NCBI GenBank assembly: GCA_947034895.1
Contig: OX344763.1
Location: 57,431,093 to 57,495,092 of the forward strand
Direction: 5' to 3'
DNA: 64,000 bases
Source of the DNA: Rhytidiadelphus loreus
Taxonomy: Eukaryota > Streptophyta > Bryopsida > Hypnales > Hylocomiaceae
Position 1 is the stretch's first letter. Every line of letters begins with the position of its first letter. Position numbers and translations under genes: made by a program. The notes beneath the pieces were generated by a model. The model was not told the origin of the DNA, did no database searches, and saw only the letters and a list, made by a program, of their open reading frames with translations. Shown here piece after piece: positions 26,167 to 39,525 of the stretch.

Positions 26167-27081
26167 TCTCATGGAATTCATGTACAGAAATCTGGGAAAG
26201 AGGTTGTGCAAGTTGCAAGTGCTCCTAAACTCATGAATTAATCAACAAAATATATAATTGGGAGTCACGATGAATGACTTTCTAGTACGTGGAAATGAAA
26301 TATTCGTGCATGAACCTAGCCCTCTATTTTAAAGTCCACAAAATTGTAATCTCATGAAATTCATTGAAAGAAATCTGGGAAAGAGGTTGTGCAAGTTGCA
26401 AGTGCTCCTAAACTCATGAATTAATCAACAAAATATATAATTGGGAGTCACGATGAATGACTTTCTAGTACGTGGAAATGAAATATTCGTGCACGAACCT
26501 TGCCCTCTATTTTAAAGTCCACAAAATTGTAATCTCATGGAATTCATGTACAGAAATCTGGGAAAGAGGTTGTGCAAGTTGCAAGTGCTCCTAAACTCAT
26601 GAATTAATCAACAAAATATATAATTGGGAGTCACGATGAATGACTTTCTAGTACGTGGAAATGAAATATTCGTGCATGAACCTGGCCCTCTATTTTAAAG
26701 TCCACAAAATTGTAATCTCATGGAATTCATTGAAAGAAATCTTTGAAAGAGGTTGTGCAAGTTGCAAGTGCTCCTAAACTCATGAATTAATCAACAAAAT
26801 ATATAATTGGGAGTCACGATGAATGACTTTCTAGTACGTGGAAATGAAATATTCGTGCACGAACCTGGCCCTCTATTTTAAAGTCCACAAAATTGTAATC
26901 TCATGGAATTCATTGAAAGAAATCTGGGAAAGAGGTTGTGCAAGTTGCAAGTGCTCCTAAACTCATGAATTAATCAACAAAATATATAATTGGGAGTCAC
27001 GATGAATGACTTTCTAGTACGTGGAAATGAAATATTCGTGCACGAACCTGGCCCTCTATTTTAAAGTCGACAAAATTGTAA
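26167..27081 (+). repeat. Cassette copy c, five monomers
   Basis: It has the full order, ending in the 8G 145C SalI unit. The first unit is 8G TGTACA with 145T/152A rather than the usual 8A TTGAAA, which looks like a hybrid between the first and third cassette units. Confidence 0.78.
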
Positions 27082-29643
27082 TCTCATGAAATTCATTGAA
27101 AGAAATCTGGGAAAGAGGTTGTGCAAGTTGCAAGTGCTCCTAAACTCATGAATTAATCAACAAAATATATAATTGGGAGTCACGATGAATGACTTTCTAG
27201 TACGTGGAAATGAAATATTCGTGCATGAACCTGGCCCTCTATTTTAAAGTCCACAAAATTGTAATCTCATGAAATTCATTGAAAGAAATCTGGGAAAGAG
27301 GTTGTGCAAGTTGCAAGTGCTCCTAAACTCATGAATTAATCAACAAAATATATAATTGGGAGTCACGATGAATGACTTTCTAGTACGTGGAAATGAAATA
27401 TTCGTGCACGAACCTGGCCCTCTATTTTAAAGTCCACAAAATTGTAATCTCATGAAATTCATTGAAAGAAATCTGGGAAAGAGGTTGTGCAAGTTGCAAG
27501 TGCTCCTAAACTCATGAATTAATCAACAAAATATATAATTGGGAGTCACGATGAATGACTTTCTAGTACGTGGAAATGAAATATTCGTGCACGAACCTGG
27601 CCCTCTATTTTAAAGTCCACAAAATTGTAATCTCATGGAATTCATTGAAAGAAATCTTTGAAAGAGGTTGTGCAAGTTGCAAGTGCTCCTAAACTCATGA
27701 ATTAATCAACAAAATATATAATTGGGAGTCACGATGAATGACTTTCTAGTACGTGGAAATGAAATATTCGTGCACGAACCTGGCCCTCTATTTTAAAGTC
27801 CACAAAATTGTAATCTCATGGAATTCATTGAAAGAAATCTGGGAAAGAGGTTGTGCAAGTTGCAAGTGCTCCTAAACTCATGAATTAATCAACAAAATAT
27901 ATAATTGGGAGTCACGATGAATGACTTTCTAGTACGTGGAAATGAAATATTCGTGCACGAACCTGGCCCTCTATTTTAAAGTCGACAAAATTGTAATCTC
28001 ATGAAATTCATTGAAAGAAATCTGGGAAAGAGGTTGTGCAAGTTGCAAGTGCTCCTAAACTCATGAATTAATCAACAAAATATATAATTGGGAGTCACGA
28101 TGAATGACTTTCTAGTACGTGGAAATGAAATATTCGTGCATGAACCTAGCCCTCTATTTTAAAGTCCACAAAATTGTAATCTCATGAAATTCATTGAAAG
28201 AAATCTGGGAAAGAGGTTGTGCAAGTTGCAAGTGCTCCTAAACTCATGAATTAATCAACAAAATATATAATTGGGAGTCACGATGAATGACTTTCTAGTA
28301 CGTGGAAATGAAATATTCGTGCACGAACCTTGCCCTCTATTTTAAAGTCCACAAAATTGTAATCTCATGGAATTCATGTACAGAAATCTGGGAAAGAGGT
28401 TGTGCAAGTTGCAAGTGCTCCTAAACTCATGAATTAATCAACAAAATATATAATTGGGAGTCACGATGAATGACTTTCTAGTACGTGGAAATGAAATATT
28501 CGTGCATGAACCTGGCCCTCTATTTTAAAGTCCACAAAATTGTAATCTCATGGAATTCATTGAAAGAAATCTTTGAAAGAGGTTGTGCAAGTTGCAAGTG
28601 CTCCTAAACTCATGAATTAATCAACAAAATATATAATTGGGAGTCACGATGAATGACTTTCTAGTACGTGGAAATGAAATATTCGTGCACGAACCTGGCC
28701 CTCTATTTTAAAGTCGACAAAATTGTAATCTCATGAAATTCATTGAAAGAAATCTGGGAAAGAGGTTGTGCAAGTTGCAAGTGCTCCTAAACTCATGAAT
28801 TAATCAACAAAATATATAATTGGGAGTCACGATGAATGACTTTCTAGTACGTGGAAATGAAATATTCGTGCATGAACCTAGCCCTCTATTTTAAAGTCCA
28901 CAAAATTGTAATCTCATGAAATTCATTGAAAGAAATCTGGGAAAGAGGTTGTGCAAGTTGCAAGTGCTCCTAAACTCATGAATTAATCAACAAAATATAT
29001 AATTGGGAGTCACGATGAATGACTTTCTAGTACGTGGAAATGAAATATTCGTGCACGAACCTTGCCCTCTATTTTAAAGTCCACAAAATTGTAATCTCAT
29101 GGAATTCATGTACAGAAATCTGGGAAAGAGGTTGTGCAAGTTGCAAGTGCTCCTAAACTCATGAATTAATCAACAAAATATATAATTGGGAGTCACGATG
29201 AATGACTTTCTAGTACGTGGAAATGAAATATTCGTGCATGAACCTGGCCCTCTATTTTAAAGTCCACAAAATTGTAATCTCATGGAATTCATTGAAAGAA
29301 ATCTTTGAAAGAGGTTGTGCAAGTTGCAAGTGCTCCTAAACTCATGAATTAATCAACAAAATATATAATTGGGAGTCACGATGAATGACTTTCTAGTACG
29401 TGGAAATGAAATATTCGTGCACGAACCTGGCCCTCTATTTTAAAGTCCACAAAATTGTAATCTCATGGAATTCATTGAAAGAAATCTTTGAAAGAGGTTG
29501 TGCAAGTTGCAAGTGCTCCTAAACTCATGAATTAATCAACAAAATATATAATTGGGAGTCACGATGAATGACTTTCTAGTACGTGGAAATGAAATATTCG
29601 TGCACGAACCTGGCCCTCTATTTTAAAGTCGACAAAATTGTAA
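27082..29643 (+). repeat. 14-monomer higher-order repeat, copy 1 (2,562 bp)
   Basis: The block holds three 8A units (145T, C, C), a TT 145C unit, a 145C SalI unit, then two short cassettes at 27,997-28,728 and 28,729-29,643. The first eight monomers agree at all compared variable sites with the eight starting at 29,644. So the cassettes are embedded in a larger amplification unit. Confidence 0.72.
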
Positions 29644-32205
29644 TCTCATGAAATTCATTGAAAGAAATCTGGGAAAGAGGTTGTGCAAGTTGCAAGTGCT
29701 CCTAAACACATGAATTAATCAACAAAATATATAATTGGGAGTCACGATGAATGACTTTCTAGTACGTGGAAATGAAATATTCGTGCATGAACCTGGCCCT
29801 CTATTTTAAAGTCCACAAAATTGTAATCTCATGAAATTCATTGAAAGAAATCTGGGAAAGAGGTTGTGCAAGTTGCAAGTGCTCCTAAACTCATGAATTA
29901 ATCAACAAAATATATAATTGGGAGTCACGATGAATGACTTTCTAGTACGTGGAAATGAAATATTCGTGCACGAACCTGGCCCTCTATTTTAAAGTCCACA
30001 AAATTGTAATCTCATGAAATTCATTGAAAGAAATCTGGGAAAGAGGTTGTGCAAGTTGCAAGTGCTCCTAAACTCATGAATTAATCAACAAAATATATAA
30101 TTGGGAGTCACGATGAATGACTTTCTAGTACGTGGAAATGAAATATTCGTGCACGAACCTGGCCCTCTATTTTAAAGTCCACAAAATTGTAATCTCATGG
30201 AATTCATTGAAAGAAATCTTTGAAAGAGGTTGTGCAAGTTGCAAGTGCTCCTAAACTCATGAATTAATCAACAAAATATATAATTGGGAGTCACGATGAA
30301 TGACTTTCTAGTACGTGGAAATGAAATATTCGTGCACGAACCTGGCCCTCTATTTTAAAGTCCACAAAATTGTAATCTCATGGAATTCATTGAAAGAAAT
30401 CTGGGAAAGAGGTTGTGCAAGTTGCAAGTGCTCCTAAACTCATGAATTAATCAACAAAATATATAATTGGGAGTCACGATGAATGACTTTCTAGTACGTG
30501 GAAATGAAATATTCGTGCACGAACCTGGCCCTCTATTTTAAAGTCGACAAAATTGTAATCTCATGAAATTCATTGAAAGAAATCTGGGAAAGAGGTTGTG
30601 CAAGTTGCAAGTGCTCCTAAACTCATGAATTAATCAACAAAATATATAATTGGGAGTCACGATGAATGACTTTCTAGTACGTGGAAATGAAATATTCGTG
30701 CATGAACCTAGCCCTCTATTTTAAAGTCCACAAAATTGTAATCTCATGAAATTCATTGAAAGAAATCTGGGAAAGAGGTTGTGCAAGTTGCAAGTGCTCC
30801 TAAACTCATGAATTAATCAACAAAATATATAATTGGGAGTCACGATGAATGACTTTCTAGTACGTGGAAATGAAATATTCGTGCACGAACCTTGCCCTCT
30901 ATTTTAAAGTCCACAAAATTGTAATCTCATGGAATTCATGTACAGAAATCTGGGAAAGAGGTTGTGCAAGTTGCAAGTGCTCCTAAACTCATGAATTAAT
31001 CAACAAAATATATAATTGGGAGTCACGATGAATGACTTTCTAGTACGTGGAAATGAAATATTCGTGCATGAACCTGGCCCTCTATTTTAAAGTCCACAAA
31101 ATTGTAATCTCATGGAATTCATTGAAAGAAATCTTTGAAAGAGGTTGTGCAAGTTGCAAGTGCTCCTAAACTCATGAATTAATCAACAAAATATATAATT
31201 GGGAGTCACGATGAATGACTTTCTAGTACGTGGAAATGAAATATTCGTGCACGAACCTGGCCCTCTATTTTAAAGTCCACAAAATTGTAATCTCATGGAA
31301 TTCATTGAAAGAAATCTGGGAAAGAGGTTGTGCAAGTTGCAAGTGCTCCTAAACTCATGAATTAATCAACAAAATATATAATTGGGAGTCACGATGAATG
31401 ACTTTCTAGTACGTGGAAATGAAATATTCGTGCACGAACCTGGCCCTCTATTTTAAAGTCGACAAAATTGTAATCTCATGAAATTCATTGAAAGAAATCT
31501 GGGAAAGAGGTTGTGCAAGTTGCAAGTGCTCCTAAACTCATGAATTAATCAACAAAATATATAATTGGGAGTCACGATGAATGACTTTCTAGTACGTGGA
31601 AATGAAATATTCGTGCACGAACCTGGCCCTCTATTTTAAAGTCCACAAAATTGTAATCTCATGAAATTCATTGAAAGAAATCAGGGAAAGAGGTTGTGCA
31701 AGTTGCAAGTGCTCCTAAACTCATGAATTAATCAACAAAATATATAATTGGGAGTCACGATGAATGACTTTCTAGTACGTGGAAATGAAATATTCGTGCA
31801 CGAACCTTGCCCTCTATTTTAAAGTCCACAAAATTGTAATCTCATGGAATTCATGTACAGAAATCTGGGAAAGAGGTTGTGCAAGTTGCAAGTGCTCCTA
31901 AACTCATGAATTAATCAACAAAATATATAATTGGGAGTCACGATGAATGACTTTCTAGTACGTGGAAATGAAATATTCGTGCATGAACCTGGCCCTCTAT
32001 TTTAAAGTCCACAAAATTGTAATCTCATGGAATTCATTGAAAGAAATCTTTGAAAGAGGTTGTGCAAGTTGCAAGTGCTCCTAAACTCATGAATTAATCA
32101 ACAAAATATATAATTGGGAGTCACGATGAATGACTTTCTAGTACGTGGAAATGAAATATTCGTGCACGAACCTGGCCCTCTATTTTAAAGTCCACAAAAT
32201 TGTAA
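29644..32205 (+). repeat. 14-monomer higher-order repeat, copy 2 (2,562 bp)
   Basis: The first eight monomers match copy 1 in order and alleles. The rest is a full cassette (30,559-31,473) running into another cassette whose first unit is 145C/152G and whose second has a private AATCAGGG. The right part therefore differs from copy 1. The first unit has a private AAACACATG. Confidence 0.7.
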
Positions 32206-32388
32206 TCTCATGGAATTCATTGAAAGAAATCTGGGAAAGAGGTTGTGCAAGTTGCAAGTGCTCCTAAACTCATGAATTAATCAACAAAATATATAATTGG
32301 GAGTCACGATGAATGACTTTCTAGTACGTGGAAATGAAATATTCGTGCACGAACCTGGCCCTCTATTTTAAAGTCGACAAAATTGTAA
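31474..32388 (+). repeat. Cassette copy with AATCAGGG unit
   Basis: The five units run 8A 145C, 8A AATCAGGG 145C/152T, 8G TGTACA 145T, 8G TT 145C, 8G 145C SalI. AATCAGGG recurs exactly 915 bp later (the unit starting at 32,572), which is a direct demonstration of a five-monomer copying step. It appears once more, isolated, in the unit at 62,218. Confidence 0.78.
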
Positions 32389-34767
32389 TCTCATGAAATT
32401 CATTGAAAGAAATCTGGGAAAGAGGTTGTGCAAGTTGCAAGTGCTCCTAAACTCATGAATTAATCAACAAAATATATAATTGGGAGTCACGATGAATGAC
32501 TTTCTAGTACGTGGAAATGAAATATTCGTGCACGAACCTGGCCCTCTATTTTAAAGTCCACAAAATTGTAATCTCATGAAATTCATTGAAAGAAATCAGG
32601 GAAAGAGGTTGTGCAAGTTGCAAGTGCTCCTAAACTCATGAATTAATCAACAAAATATATAATTGGGAGTCACGATGAATGACTTTCTAGTACGTGGAAA
32701 TGAAATATTCGTGCACGAACCTGGCCCTCTATTTTAAAGTCGACAAAATTGTAATCTCATGAAATTCATTGAAAGAAATCTGGGAAAGAGGTTGTGCAAG
32801 TTGCAAGTGCTCCTAAACTCATGAATTAATCAACAAAATATATAATTGGGAGTCACGATGAATGACTTTCTAGTACGTGGAAATGAAATATTCGTGCATG
32901 AACCTGGCCCTCTATTTTAAAGTCCACAAAATTGTAATCTCATGGAATTCATTGAAAGAAATCTGGGAAAGAGGTTGTGCAAGTTGCAAGTGCTCCTAAA
33001 CTCATGAATTAATCAACAAAATATATAATTGGGAGTCACGATGAATGACTTTCTAGTACGTGGAAATGAAATATTCGTGCATGAACCTGGCCCTCTATTT
33101 TAAAGTCGACAAAATTGTAATCTCATGAAATTCATTGAAAGAAATCTGGGAAAGAGGTTGTGCAAGTTGCAAGTGCTCCTAAACTCATGAATTAATCAAC
33201 AAAATATATAATTGGGAGTCACGATGAATGACTTTCTAGTACGTGGAAATGAAATATTCGTGCATGAACCTGGCCCTCTATTTTAAAGTCCACAAAATTG
33301 TAATCTCATGGAATTCATTGAAAGAAATCTGGGAAAGAGGTTGTGCAAGTTGCAAGTGCTCCTAAACTCATGAATTAATCAACAAAATATATAATTGGGA
33401 GTCACGATGAATGACTTTCTAGTACGTGGAAATGAAATATTCGTGCACGAACCTGGCCCTCTATTTTAAAGTCGACAAAATTGTAATCTCATGAAATTCA
33501 TTGAAAGAAATCTGGGAAAGAGGTTGTGCAAGTTGCAAGTGCTCCTAAACTCATGAATTAATCAACAAAATATATAATTGGGAGTCACGATGAATGACTT
33601 TCTAGTACGTGGAAATGAAATATTCGTGCATGAACCTAGCCCTCTATTTTAAAGTCCACAAAATTGTAATCTCATGAAATTCATTGAAAGAAATCTGGGA
33701 AAGAGGTTGTGCAAGTTGCAAGTGCTCCTAAACTCATGAATTAATCAACAAAATATATAATTGGGAGTCACGATGAATGACTTTCTAGTACGTGGAAATG
33801 AAATATTCGTGCACGAACCTTGCCCTCTATTTTAAAGTCCACAAAATTGTAATCTCATGGAATTCATGTACAGAAATCTGGGAAAGAGGTTGTGCAAGTT
33901 GCAAGTGCTCCTAAACTCATGAATTAATCAACAAAATATATAATTGGGAGTCACGATGAATGACTTTCTAGTACGTGGAAATGAAATATTCGTGCACGAA
34001 CCTTGCCCTCTATTTTAAAGTCCACAAAATTGTAATCTCATGGAATTCATGTACAGAAATCTGGGAAAGAGGTTGTGCAAGTTGCAAGTGCTCCTAAACT
34101 CATGAATTAATCAACAAAATATATAATTGGGAGTCACGATGAATGACTTTCTAGTACGTGGAAATGAAATATTCGTGCATGAACCTAGCCCTCTATTTTA
34201 AAGTCCACAAAATTGTAATCTCATGGAATTCATTGAAAGAAATCTGGGAAAGAGGTTGTGCAAGTTGCAAGTGCTCCTAAACTCATGAATTAATCAACAA
34301 AATATATAATTGGGAGTCACGATGAATGACTTTCTAGTACGTGGAAATGAAATATTCGTGCATGAACCTGGCCCTCTATTTTAAAGTCGACAAAATTGTA
34401 ATCTCATGGAATTCATTGAAAGAAATCTTTGAAAGAGGTTGTGCAAGTTGCAAGTGCTCCTAAACTCATGAATTAATCAACAAAATATATAATTGGGAGT
34501 CACGATGAATGACTTTCTAGTACGTGGAAATGAAATATTCGTGCACGAACCTGGCCCTCTATTTTAAAGTCCACAAAATTGTAATCTCATGGAATTCATT
34601 GAAAGAAATCTGGGAAAGAGGTTGTGCAAGTTGCAAGTGCTCCTAAACTCATGAATTAATCAACAAAATATATAATTGGGAGTCACGATGAATGACTTTC
34701 TAGTACGTGGAAATGAAATATTCGTGCACGAACCTGGCCCTCTATTTTAAAGTCGACAAAATTGTAA

Positions 34768-35682
34768 TCTCATGAAATTCATTGAAAGAAATCTGGGAAA
34801 GAGGTTGTGCAAGTTGCAAGTGCTCCTAAACTCATGAATTAATCAACAAAATATATAATTGGGAGTCACGATGAATGACTTTCTAGTACGTGGAAATGAA
34901 ATATTCGTGCATGAACCTAGCCCTCTATTTTAAAGTCCACAAAATTGTAATCTCATGAAATTCATTGAAAGAAATCTGGGAAAGAGGTTGTGCAAGTTGC
35001 AAGTGCTCCTAAACTCATGAATTAATCAACAAAATATATAATTGGGAGTCACGATGAATGACTTTCTAGTACGTGGAAATGAAATATTCGTGCACGAACC
35101 TTGCCCTCTATTTTAAAGTCCACAAAATTGTAATCTCATGGAATTCATGTACAGAAATCTGGGAAAGAGGTTGTGCAAGTTGCAAGTGCTCCTAAACTCA
35201 TGAATTAATCAACAAAATATATAATTGGGAGTCACGATGAATGACTTTCTAGTACGTGGAAATGAAATATTCGTGCATGAACCTGGCCCTCTATTTTAAA
35301 GTCCACAAAATTGTAATCTCATGGAATTCATTGAAAGAAATCTGTGAAAGAGGTTGTGCAAGTTGCAAGTGCTCCTAAACTCATGAATTAATCAACAAAA
35401 TATATAATTGGGAGTCACGATGAATGACTTTCTAGTACGTGGAAATGAAATATTCGTGCACGAACCTGGCCCTCTATTTTAAAGTCCACAAAATTGTAAT
35501 CTCATGAAATTCATTGAAAGAAATCTGGGAAAGAGGTTGTGCAAGTTGCAAGTGCTCCTAAACTCATGAATTAATCAACAAAATATATAATTGGGAGTCA
35601 CGATGAATGACTTTCTAGTACGTGGAAATGAAATATTCGTGCACGAACCTGGCCCTCTATTTTAAAGTCGACAAAATTGTAA
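34768..35682 (+). repeat. Last clear five-monomer cassette
   Basis: The order is 8A 145T/152A, 8A 145C/152T, 8G TGTACA 145T, 8G 145C, then 145C with the SalI allele. The fourth unit has GT at 28-29 and the fifth is 8A, so it is a drifted copy. Downstream, the 145C/152T allele is not seen again until about 41.5 kb. Confidence 0.7.
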
Positions 35683-37878
35683 TCTCATGAAATTCATTGA
35701 AAGAAATCTGGGAAAGAGGTTGTGCAAGTTGCAAGTGCTCCTAAACTCATGAATTAATCAACAAAATATATAATTGGGAGTCACGATGAATGACTTTCTA
35801 GTACGTGGAAATGAAATATTCGTGCATGAACCTGGCCCTCTATTTTAAAGTCCACAAAATTGTAATCTCATGGAATTCATTGAAAGAAATCTGGGAAAGA
35901 GGTTGTGCAAGTTGCAAGTGCTCCTAAACTCATGAATTAATCAACAAAATATATAATTGGGAGTCACGATGAATGACTTTCTAGTACGTGGAAATGAAAT
36001 ATTCGTGCACGAACCTGGCCCTCTATTTTAAAGTCGACAAAATTGTAATCTCATGAAATTCATTGAAAGAAATCTGGGAAAGAGGTTGTGCAAGTTGCAA
36101 GTGCTCCTAAACTCATGAATTAATCAACAAAATATATAATTGGGAGTCACGATGAATGACTTTCTAGTACGTGGAAATGAAATATTCGTGCATGAACCTG
36201 GCCCTCTATTTTAAAGTCCACAAAATTGTAATCTCATGGAATTCATTGAAAGAAATCTTTGAAAGAGGTTGTGCAAGTTGCAAGTGCTCCTAAACTCATG
36301 AATTAATCAACAAAATATATAATTGGGAGTCACGATGAATGACTTTCTAGTACGTGGAAATGAAATATTCGTGCATGAACCTGGCCCTCTATTTTAAAGT
36401 CCACAAAATTGTAATCTCATGGAATTCATTGAAAGAAATCTGGGAAAGAGGTTGTGCAAGTTGCAAGTGCTCCTAAACTCATGAATTAATCAACAAAATA
36501 TATAATTGGGAGTCACGATGAATGACTTTCTAGTACGTGGAAATGAAATATTCGTGCACGAACCTGGCCCTCTATTTTAAAGTCGACAAAATTGTAATCT
36601 CATGAAATTCATTGAAAGAAATCTGGGAAAGAGGTTGTGCAAGTTGCAAGTGCTCCTAAACTCATGAATTAATCAACAAAATATATAATTGGGAGTCACG
36701 ATGAATGACTTTCTAGTACGTGGAAATGAAATATTCGTGCACGAACCTGGCCCTCTATTTTAAAGTCCACAAAATTGTAATCTCATGGAATTCATTGAAA
36801 GAAATCTTTGAAAGAGGTTGTGCAAGTTGCAAGTGCTCCTAAACTCATGAATTAATCAACAAAATATATAATTGGGAGTCACGATGAATGACTTTCTAGT
36901 ACGTGGAAATGAAATATTCGTGCACGAACCTGGCCCTCTATTTTAAAGTCCACAAAATTGTAATCTCATGGAATTCATTGAAAGAAATCTGGGAAAGAGG
37001 TTGTGCAAGTTGCAAGTGCTCCTAAACTCATGAATTAATCAACAAAATATATAATTGGGAGTCACGATGAATGACTTTCTAGTACGTGGAAATGAAATAT
37101 TCGTGCATGAACCTGGCCCTCTATTTTAAAGTCCACAAAATTGTAATCTCATGAAATTCATTGAAAGAAATCTGGGAAAGAGGTTGTGCAAGTTGCAAGT
37201 GCTCCTAAACTCATGAATTAATCAACAAAATATATAATTGGGAGTCACGATGAATGACTTTCTAGTACGTGGAAATGAAATATTCGTGCACGAACCTGGC
37301 CCTCTATTTTAAAGTCCACAAAATTGTAATCTCATGGAATTCATTGAAAGAAATCTGGGAAAGAGGTTGTGCAAGTTGCAAGTGCTCCTAAACTCATGAA
37401 TTAATCAACAAAATATATAATTGGGAGTCACGATGAATGACTTTCTAGTACGTGGAAATGAAATATTCGTGCATGAACCTGGCACTCTATTTTAAAGTCC
37501 ACAAAATTGTAATCTCATGGAATTCATTGAAAGAAATCTGGGAAAGAGGTTGTGCAAGTTGCAAGTGCTCCTAAACTCATGAATTAATCAACAAAATATA
37601 TAATTGGGAGTCACGATGAATGACTTTCTAGTACGTGGAAATGAAATATTCGTGCACGAACCTGGCCCTCTATTTTAAAGTCCACAAAATTGTAATCTCA
37701 TGGAATTCATTGAAAGAAATCTTTGAAAGAGGTTGTGCAAGTTGCAAGTGCTCCTAAACTCATGAATTAATCAACAAAATATATAATTGGGAGTCACGAT
37801 GAATGACTTTCTAGTACGTGGAAATGAAATATTCGTGCACGAACCTGGCCCTCTATTTTAAAGTCCACCAAATTGTAA

Positions 37879-39525
37879 TCTCATGAAATTCATTGAAAGA
37901 AATCTGGGAAAGAGGTTGTGCAAGTTGCAAGTGCTCCTAAACTCATGAATTAATCAAAAAAATATATAATTGGGAGTCACGATGAATGACTTTCTAGTAC
38001 GTGGAAATGAAATATTCGTGCACGAACCTGGCCCTCTATTTTAAAGTCCACAAAATTGTAATCTCATGGAATTCATGTACAGAAATCTGGGAAAGAGGTT
38101 GTGCAAGTTGCAAGTGCTCCTAAACTCATGAATTAATCAACAAAATATATAATTGGGAGTCACGATGAATGACTTTCTAGTACGTGGAAATGAAATATTC
38201 GTGCATGAACCTGGCCCTCTATTTTAAAGTCCACAAAATTGTAATCTCATGGAATTCATGTACAGAAATCTGGGAAAGAGGTTGTGCAAGTTGCAAGTGC
38301 TCCTAAACTCATGAATTAATCAACAAAATATATAATTGGGAGTCACGATGAATGACTTTCTAGTACGTGGAAATGAAATATTCGTGCACGAACCTGGCCC
38401 TCTATTTTAAAGTCCACAAAATTGTAATCTCATGGAATTCATTGAAAGAAATCTGGGAAAGAGGTTGTGCAAGTTGCAAGTGCTCCTAAACTCATGAATT
38501 AATCAACAAAATATATAATTGGGAGTCACGATGAATGACTTTCTAGTACGTGGAAATGAAATATTCGTGCATGAACCTGGCCCTCTATTTTAAAGTCCAC
38601 AAAATTGTAATCTCATGGAATTCATGTACAGAAATCTGGGAAAGAGGTTGTGCAAGTTGCAAGTGCTCCTAAACTCATGAATTAATCAACAAAATATATA
38701 ATTGGGAGTCACGATGAATGACTTTCTAGTACGTGGAAATGAAATATTCGTGCATGAACCTGGCCCTCTATTTTAAAGTCCACAAAATTGTAATCTCATG
38801 AAATTCATTGAAAGAAATCTGGGAAAGAGGTTGTGCAAGTTGCAAGTGCTCCTAAACTCATGAATTAATCAACAAAATATATAATTGGGAGTCACGATGA
38901 ATGACTTTCTAGTACGTGGAAATGAAATATTCGTGCATGAACCTGGCCCTCTATTTTAAAGTCCACAAAATTGTAATCTCATGGAATTCATGTACAGAAA
39001 TCTGGGAAAGAGGTTGTGCAAGTTGCAAGTGCTCCTAAACTCATGAATTAATGAACAAAATATATAATTGGGAGTCACGATGAATGACTTTCTAGTACGT
39101 GGAAATGAAATATTCGTGCACGAACCTGGCCCTCTATTTTAAAGTCGACAAAATTGTAATCTCATGAAATTCATTGAAAGAAATCTGGGAAAGAGGTTGT
39201 GCAAGTTGCAAGTGCTCCTAAACTCATGAATTAATCAACAAAATATATAATTGGGAGTCACGATGAATGACTTTCTAGTACGTGGAAATGAAATATTCGT
39301 GCATGAACCTGGCCCTCTATTTTAAAGTCCACAAAATTGTAATCTCATGGAATTCATTGAAAGAAATCTTTGAAAGAGGTTGTGCAAGTTGCAAGTGCTC
39401 CTAAACTCATGAATTAATCAACAAAATATATAATTGGGAGTCACGATGAATGACTTTCTAGTACGTGGAAATGAAATATTCGTGCACGAACCTGGCCCTC
39501 TATTTTAAAGTCCACAAAATTGTAA
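37879..39525 (+). repeat. 9-monomer higher-order repeat, copy 1 (1,647 bp)
   Basis: The unit order is 8A 145C; TGTACA 145T; TGTACA 145C; TTGAAA 145T; TGTACA 145T; 8A 145T; 145C SalI; 8A 145T; TT 145C. The next nine monomers repeat this order. Copy-specific changes are the A7 allele in the first unit and TGTACA plus AATGAACAAAA in the seventh. The unit before it (37,696) carries CACCAAATTG, an allele otherwise seen at 45.9-50.7 kb. Confidence 0.83.
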
